From: Quadrisphaera sp.
GTDB taxonomy: Bacteria; Actinomycetota; Actinomycetes; Actinomycetales; Quadrisphaeraceae
Direction of reading: 5' to 3'
NCBI GenBank assembly: GCA_029258695.1
Contig: JARIBR010000266.1
Span: 1 to 18,622 of the forward strand
Length of the DNA: 18,622 nt
The translations under genes were made by a program, and so were the position numbers. Every line of letters begins with the position of its first letter. Position 1 is the stretch's first letter. Shown in pieces: positions 14,714-18,622 of the stretch. The notes beneath the pieces were generated by a model that worked only from the letters and a program-made list of their open reading frames with translations, was not told the DNA's origin and ran no database searches.

Positions 14714-15407
14714 AGACCACCCCGGTGGTGCGCAGCATCGCCAGGTAGACGGCGACGACGTGCGCGGAGAAGCCCAGCACGGTCAGGACGTGGAAGATCT
14801 CGTGGAACCCGAACCACCGGGGGCTCGGGTCCGGCCACCGGGTGCCGTAGACTACGGCACCGAGGATGTACGCGATCCCGCCGGCGACCACGAGGACGAG
14901 CACCGCGGCGCCACCGGCGCGCCCGAAGGCCGGGAGGTAGCCGACGGCCGCGAGACCCATGGCCACGTACAGCGGGGTGTAGAGCCAGCGCGGGGCCCCG
15001 GTCCACAGCACGCGGAACGCCACACCGGCGCCGGCGGCGAGCCAGACCGTCCACAGCAGGACGCGGGCCTGGTCGCCCGGCAGCAGCGCCACCGCGAGCG
15101 GGGTGTAGGTCCCGGCGATGATGAGGAAGATGTTGGAGTGGTCGAGGCGCTTCAGGCGCAGCGCCCACCGCGGGGACCAGTCGCCCCGGTGGTACCGCGC
15201 CGAGACCCCGAACAGCGCCGTCGAGCTGATCGCGAAGACCGCGCTGGCCCAGCGCTGGGCGCCGGCGGGGGAGAGCGCGACGAGCACGATGCCGGCGGCG
15301 AGCGCCAGGGGGGCGGTGCCGAGGTGGATCCAGCCCCGCAGCGCAGGCTTGGCGGCTCGGGTCAGCCCCTCCAGCAGCCCGTCCTCACGGACCCTCGGCG
15401 CAGCCAC
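14703..15407 (-). CDS. Hemolysin III / PAQR family membrane protein
   Basis: A 234-residue protein with about seven transmembrane helices. It shows the family signatures SARYHR, LDHSNIFLIIAGTYTPLAV and HEIFHVLTVLGFSAHVVAVYL; the histidines of these motifs form the metal site in PAQR structures. Bacterial members are called hemolysin III, but their physiological role is unclear; lipid hydrolase activity is proposed from the PAQR superfamily. The start is a GTG preceded not by a ribosome-binding site but by TAGGTT six bases away, suggesting a leaderless transcript. It diverges from the cis-prenyl transferase gene, as I recall for Rv1085c-Rv1086 in M. tuberculosis. Confidence 0.9.
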   Translation of the reverse strand: MAAPRVREDGLLEGLTRAAKPALRGWIHLGTAPLALAAGIVLVALSPAGAQRWASAVFAISSTALFGVSARYHRGDWSPRWALRLKRLDHSNIFLIIAGTYTPLAVALLPGDQARVLLWTVWLAAGAGVAFRVLWTGAPRWLYTPLYVAMGLAAVGYLPAFGRAGGAAVLVLVVAGGIAYILGAVVYGTRWPDPSPRWFGFHEIFHVLTVLGFSAHVVAVYLAMLRTTGVVSPL

Positions 15408-15413
15408 GGGACA

Positions 15414-15431
15414 AACCTACGCCAGCGTAGG
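15414..15431 (-). promoter_or_regulatory. -10-like TAGGTT with overlapping palindrome, hemolysin III promoter
   Basis: On the minus strand TAGGTT (15414-15419) ends six bases before the GTG at 15405-15407. It overlaps the perfect inverted repeat CCTACGC-CA-GCGTAGG (15416-15431), a possible operator covering the -10 element. Confidence 0.5.
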
Positions 15432-15501
15432 CAGAGGTGGCCGGGCCACCGGTGCTCCCGCCGGCACCCGCGTCACCGGTGTCTCCCGCCGTCGGTGACG
15501 T

Positions 15502-15547
15502 GCCGCAGCCCGGCTCGGAGAGGCGCCGCAGCCCGGCTCGGTGAGGC
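15502..15547. repeat. 23-bp tandem repeat in the divergent intergenic region
   Basis: A 23-base unit (GCCGCAGCCCGGCTCGG, then A or T, then GAGGC) occurs at 15502-15524 and 15525-15547 with one difference. A diverged copy follows near 15570-15595. It lies upstream of the prenyl transferase promoter within the 237-bp gap; no gene is seen there. Confidence 0.8.
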
Positions 15548-15632
15548 GCCGCGACCAAGGGCGGCGACGTGCCGCCGGCGGGCTCGGCGAGGGGGGCGCG
15601 CTGATCCCCGCGTGGCCCGTCGGCGACCGCAC

Positions 15633-15638
15633 TAGGCT
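15633..15638 (+). promoter_or_regulatory. -10-like hexamer TAGGCT, leaderless promoter of the prenyl transferase gene
   Basis: TAGGCT ends six bases before the GTG at 15645. Hexamer and spacing are identical to those before metB. No Shine-Dalgarno site is present. Confidence 0.6.
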
Positions 15639-15644
15639 TCTCGG

Positions 15645-16412
15645 GTGAGGTCGGGGCTGCGACGGGTGCTCCTGCCGCTGTACGAGCGCCGCCTGCGCCG
15701 CTGGCTCGTCAGCGCGACCACCCCCCGGCACGTGGGCGTCATCCTCGACGGAAACCGGCGCTGGGCGAAGGCTTTCGGTGCGCCCGCGGCGCACGGCCAC
15801 GCTGCGGGCGCCGACCGCGTCCTGGACCTCCTCGGGTGGTGCGAGGAAGCCCGTGTCGAGATGGTGACCCTGTGGATGCTCTCCACGGACAACCTCTCGC
15901 GCGACGCCCGTGAGCTGGGTCCGCTCATCGAGATCATCGAGGACCTCGTGGAGCGCCTCGCGCAGGAGGGGCGGTGGCGCGTGCACGTCGTCGGCGCCCT
16001 CGAGCTGCTGCCCGAGCGCACCCGCCAGTGCCTGGCCTCCGTCCAGGAGCGGACCGCCGGCAAGCCGGGGCTGCACGTGAACGTCGCGGTGGGCTACGGC
16101 GGGCGGCAGGAGATCGCCGATGCCGTGCGCTCGTTGCTGACCGACCACGCCGGGCGCGGCACGACGATCGAGGAGCTCGCCGAGGTGCTCGACGTGGAGC
16201 ACATCGCCGAGCACCTCTACACCCGCGGCCAGCCCGACCCGGACCTCGTGATCCGTACCTCCGGCGAGCAGCGGCTCGGCGGGTTCCTGCTGTGGCAGTC
16301 GGTGCACAGCGAGTTTTACTTCTGCGAGGCCTTCTGGCCGGACTTCCGCAGGGTGGACTTCCTGCGAGCCCTGCGCGCGTACGCCGAGCGGGAGCGGCGC
16401 TTCGGCACCTGA
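15645..16412 (+). CDS. cis-Prenyl transferase (isoprenyl transferase, probably short-chain Z-FPP synthase type)
   Basis: A 255-residue UppS-family enzyme that condenses isopentenyl diphosphate onto an allylic diphosphate with cis geometry. HVGVILDGNRRWAK carries the catalytic D35. Later motifs are LWMLSTDNLSR, NVAVGYGGRQEI, PDPDLVIRTSGEQRLGGFLLWQ and SEFYFCEAFWPDF, all normal for the family. Position beside a hemolysin III gene matches Rv1086 of M. tuberculosis, which makes omega,E,Z-farnesyl diphosphate, the precursor for decaprenyl phosphate, the carrier lipid for wall polymers. Chain length cannot be read with confidence from sequence, so undecaprenyl synthase (uppS) remains possible. The GTG start is supported by a leaderless promoter, and the basic N-terminus (LRRVLLPLYERRLRR) may associate with the membrane. 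Confidence 0.93.
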   Translation: MRSGLRRVLLPLYERRLRRWLVSATTPRHVGVILDGNRRWAKAFGAPAAHGHAAGADRVLDLLGWCEEARVEMVTLWMLSTDNLSRDARELGPLIEIIEDLVERLAQEGRWRVHVVGALELLPERTRQCLASVQERTAGKPGLHVNVAVGYGGRQEIADAVRSLLTDHAGRGTTIEELAEVLDVEHIAEHLYTRGQPDPDLVIRTSGEQRLGGFLLWQSVHSEFYFCEAFWPDFRRVDFLRALRAYAERERRFGT

Positions 16413-16421
16413 GCGATGCCT

Positions 16422-16446
16422 GTCCGGCCCCCGGACGGCCTTTCTG
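16422..16446 (+). terminator. Intrinsic terminator after the prenyl transferase gene
   Basis: GTCCGG (16422-16427) pairs with CCGGAC (16431-16436) around CCC, followed by GGCCTTTCTG, one of the few T-rich tails in the window. It begins ten bases after the stop codon. Confidence 0.6.
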
Positions 16447-16693
16447 TCACGCGGGGTGCTGAAAGGTGCAGAACGGGTGATGTCACGGAGTCCGAACTGG
16501 ACAGATCACTGCCACCTGTGGTCGGTTGACCTCGCAATCATCCGGCACCGGTCGGTCGTGGTGCCCGCCCTGGCGGACGCGCTGCGCGTCCGCGGCTCCC
16601 GCACCGCCTCGCACCTTCCCCCGAGGCCTCGAGCCGTCCCGGGTGTCCTCAGCGCTGACGAGGTGCGTCGTCGGTGCGCACGGAAGGCCATGG
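16437..16693 (+). promoter_or_regulatory. Upstream region of the transglycosylase gene
   Basis: This stretch is less GC-biased than its surroundings and probably holds the promoter. TTGACC at 16526-16531 is a -35 candidate, but no good -10 follows at 17 bp. GTGATGTCAC (16477-16486) is a palindrome, and TGTCAC also occurs at 16445-16450. A 9-bp perfect stem with a CTG triloop lies at 16573-16593. I checked for the c-di-AMP (ydaO) riboswitch that often precedes actinobacterial wall-hydrolase genes and did not see its conserved core. Confidence 0.35.
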
Positions 16694-17512
16694 ATGGACC
16701 ACCCCTCGTCGCGCGCCCGCCCCTCGACCGCTGAGCCACAGCAGGCCTCCCCCTCCGATGACGCCCCCGGGATCGACCACGCCCCTCGGGCACCACGCCG
16801 GCGGCGCGTGCGCCCCGGCCTCGTCGCAGCCCTCGGGGCGGCGTTCGTCGCCGGGACCAGCCTGGGCGTCGTCGGCGCCGTGCCGTCGTTCGGTGGGGGT
16901 GACGGCGAGGCGGTGCTGGCGCAGGGCACGGCCGTGGACCTCTCGGGCTCCACGGCCGAGGCTGCGGAGACCGTCGGGACGAGCCGCGAGGACGGCCGGG
17001 CCTCACGCTCGGAGATCCGCGACGCCGGCGGGATCACCGAGTTCGGCGCCCAGCGCCGGGCCAGCCTCCAGGCGCAGCAGCAGCAGTCCGAGGCGGCCGA
17101 GCGCGCCGAGCAGGTCGCCGCCGCCGATGCCGCCCGCGTGGCCGCGCTGGCCGCCGCGCAGGCGGAGGCCCAGCGCGTGGCAGCGCTGGAGGCCGCGCTG
17201 GAGGCCGCGCTGGCGAACCCCCAGGAGACCGGCCGGGCCATGGCCGCCGAGCGGGGGTGGGCCGGCGAGCAGTTCCAGTGCCTGGACTCGCTGTGGACCA
17301 AGGAGAGCGACTGGACGCCGACCGCCGACAACCCCACCTCCAGCGCCTACGGCATCCCGCAGTCGCTGCCGGGCGAGAAGATGGCCGAGGCCGGCGAGGA
17401 CTGGGCCACCAACCCCATCACCCAGATCAGCTGGGGCCTGACCTACATCCGCGACGTCTACGGCACCCCCTGCGGCGCGTGGGCCCACAGCCAGGCCACC
17501 GACTGGTACTGA
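16694..17512 (+). CDS. Secreted lytic transglycosylase domain protein
   Basis: A 272-residue exported protein. A basic N-terminal region (PRRRRVR, residues 34-40) precedes a hydrophobic segment at 42-64, forming a signal peptide or anchor. Residues 117-173 are Ala/Gln/Glu-rich and predicted coiled coil. The C-terminal domain (about 180-272) is the actinobacterial transglycosylase-like fold: FQCLDSLWTKESDW with catalytic E204, then SSAYGIPQSLPGEKM, DWATNPITQISWGLTYI and YGTPCGAWAHSQATDWY. C196 and C260 probably form a disulfide. It would cleave peptidoglycan glycan strands outside the cell. The ATG at 16694 has GGAAGG six bases upstream; longer open frames to 16526 are disfavoured because they lack a start site and would displace the signal sequence. 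Confidence 0.88.
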   Translation: MDHPSSRARPSTAEPQQASPSDDAPGIDHAPRAPRRRRVRPGLVAALGAAFVAGTSLGVVGAVPSFGGGDGEAVLAQGTAVDLSGSTAEAAETVGTSREDGRASRSEIRDAGGITEFGAQRRASLQAQQQQSEAAERAEQVAAADAARVAALAAAQAEAQRVAALEAALEAALANPQETGRAMAAERGWAGEQFQCLDSLWTKESDWTPTADNPTSSAYGIPQSLPGEKMAEAGEDWATNPITQISWGLTYIRDVYGTPCGAWAHSQATDWY

Positions 17513-17520
17513 TCCGCGCC

Positions 17521-17568
17521 GAGCGCCCTCGGGACGCCGCCGACGACGGCTGCTCCCCGGGGGCGCTC
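17521..17568. terminator. Bidirectional hairpin between transglycosylase and fumarase genes
   Basis: GAGCGCCCTC (17521-17530) pairs with GGGGGCGCTC (17559-17568), with one wobble pair. The 28-base GC-rich loop can form an inner stem. It lies in the 61-bp gap between the convergent stops. Confidence 0.6.
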
Positions 17569-17573
17569 TCCGC

Positions 17574-18622
17574 TCAGGCCTGCGGGGGCCGCGTCATCGA
17601 CATGACGTCCAGCGCGGCGTCGAGGTCCGCCTCGGTGATCTCCCCGCGCTCGACGAACCCGAGGTCGACCACGGCCCGGCGCACCGTCACCCCCTGGGCG
17701 ACCGCGTGCTTCGCCACCTTCGCCGCCGCCTCGTAACCGATCACCTTGTTGAGCGGGGTGACGATCGACGGGGACGCCTCCGCGTAGTGGCGGGCCGCGT
17801 CCACGTCCGCCTCGAGCCCGTCGACCACCCGGTCGGCCAGGACCACCGACGAGGTGGACAGCAACCGGATGGACTCCAGGACGTTGCGGGCCATCACGGG
17901 GATCGCCACGTTCAGCTCGAAGGCCCCCGAGGCCCCGGCCCAGGCGACCGTGGCGTCGTTGCCGACCACCTGGGCGCAGACCATGAGCGTGGCCTCGCAC
18001 ACGACGGGGTTCACCTTGCCGGGCATGATCGAGCTGCCCGGCTGCAGGTCGGGGATGCGCAGCTCGCCCAGGCCCGTGTTGGGCCCGGAGCCCATCCACC
18101 GCAGGTCGTTGTTGATCTTCGTCAGGGACACGGCGATCGTGCGCAGCTGACCGGAGAGCTCGACGAGGGAGTCCCGCGCCGACTGGGCCTCGAAGTGGTT
18201 GCGCGCCTCGGTCAACGGAAGCCCCGTCTCCTGCGCGAGCAGCTCGATGACCCGCTGGGGGAAGCCGGCGGGGGTGTTGATGCCGGTGCCGACTGCGGTG
18301 CCGCCGAGGGGGACCTCCGCCACCCGCGGCAGCGCCGCCCGCACCCGCTCTACGCCGTAGCGCACCGCGGCCGCGTACCCGCCGAGCTCCTGGCCGAGCG
18401 TCACCGGCGTCGCGTCCATGAGGTGGGTCCGGCCGGCCTTGACGACGTCGGCGAACTCGTCGGCCTTGCGCTCGAAGGCCTCGGCGAGGTGGCTCAGCGC
18501 GGGCACGAGGTCCCCGACCAGGGCCGCCGCGGCGGCGACGGGCACCGACGTGGGGAAGACGTCGTTGCTCGACTGCGAGGCGTTGACGTGGTCGTTGGGG
18601 TGGACCTCGCGCCCCAGCGACC
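17574..18622 (-). CDS. fumC: Class II fumarate hydratase (5' end beyond window)
   Basis: The minus-strand frame remains open to the window edge, so the N-terminal part, roughly a quarter, is missing. The visible chain begins [20 protein letters not shown], continues through FPTS, and contains [13 protein letters not shown], the [10 protein letters not shown] substrate loop, and the fumarase/aspartase signature [11 protein letters not shown] with the catalytic serine loop. The ending (HPND, AVGTGIN, and the C-terminal [16 protein letters not shown]) fits class II fumarase rather than aspartase or argininosuccinate lyase. The enzyme interconverts fumarate and malate in the citric acid cycle, without an iron-sulfur cluster. 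I recall fum (Rv1098c) in the same neighbourhood in M. tuberculosis. A GTG at 18543-18545 is internal and not the start. Confidence 0.93.
   Translation of the reverse strand, partial: SLGREVHPNDHVNASQSSNDVFPTSVPVAAAAALVGDLVPALSHLAEAFERKADEFADVVKAGRTHLMDATPVTLGQELGGYAAAVRYGVERVRAALPRVAEVPLGGTAVGTGINTPAGFPQRVIELLAQETGLPLTEARNHFEAQSARDSLVELSGQLRTIAVSLTKINNDLRWMGSGPNTGLGELRIPDLQPGSSIMPGKVNPVVCEATLMVCAQVVGNDATVAWAGASGAFELNVAIPVMARNVLESIRLLSTSSVVLADRVVDGLEADVDAARHYAEASPSIVTPLNKVIGYEAAAKVAKHAVAQGVTVRRAVVDLGFVERGEITEADLDAALDVMSMTRPPQA

Noticed and set aside
16437..16693. c-di-AMP (ydaO) riboswitch
   Set aside because: The conserved core sequences of that aptamer were not found by eye, although the gene type is a common target.
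16480..16734. Possible small gene in the transglycosylase leader
   Set aside because: No ribosome-binding site or leaderless -10 precedes its ATG, the early codons are not GC3-biased, and it would run into the start of the supported transglycosylase gene.

Overview
The window is a chromosomal stretch of a very GC-rich actinobacterium (Actinomycetota). Evidence: strongly GC-biased third codon positions, frequent GTG starts, a mycothiol S-conjugate amidase (mycothiol is restricted to actinobacteria), a DUF4307 protein, and a gene order I recall from Mycobacterium tuberculosis Rv1077-Rv1086 (cbs, metB, greA, DUF4307, mca, small membrane protein, DUF255 thioredoxin protein, hemolysin III, short Z-prenyl synthase), with fum further on. 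The genus cannot be fixed from the sequence alone. No phage, transposon, CRISPR or defence genes are visible; this is mostly core genome.

Layout. 1-1533: a strong hairpin, a tRNA gene with a UAA anticodon but a short variable loop, a Bax-inhibitor-1/YccA membrane protein, and an overlapping small hypothetical gene. 1579-7094: transsulfuration genes cbs and metB, separated by an insertion of a MocR-type regulator (minus strand), a divergent 64-residue membrane peptide and msrA. Between cbs and the regulator lies an unusual array of three 20-bp palindromes at an exact 42-bp period. 7091-8362: an AI-2E family membrane protein coupled to metB. 8366-9623 (minus): greA behind a hairpin-rich leader, and a DUF4307 membrane protein. 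9852-14696: mca, an overlapping small membrane protein with an enlarged Gly/Arg tail, a LysM protein and a long DUF255/YyaL-like protein. 14703-15407 (minus) and 15645-16412: divergent hemolysin III-family protein and short-chain cis-prenyl transferase. 16694-17512: a secreted lytic transglycosylase. 17574-18622 (minus): class II fumarase, cut by the window end.

How the genes fit together. Cbs and MetB interconvert homocysteine, cystathionine and cysteine. Cysteine feeds mycothiol, whose conjugates Mca cleaves. MsrA repairs oxidised methionine and the DUF255 protein carries a thioredoxin-like CxxC motif, so sulfur and redox metabolism is the common theme. The prenyl transferase, LysM protein and transglycosylase belong to cell-envelope construction and remodelling.

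Regulatory layer. Seven genes carry a -10-like hexamer ending six (once seven) bases before the start codon, which is the arrangement expected of leaderless transcripts. The genes with a clear Shine-Dalgarno site (the MocR gene, msrA, greA, the DUF4307 gene, mca, the LysM gene and the transglycosylase gene) do not show it. The most interesting items are the odd UAA tRNA, the 42-bp palindrome array, the direct-repeat operator of the MocR gene, and the three-hairpin greA leader.
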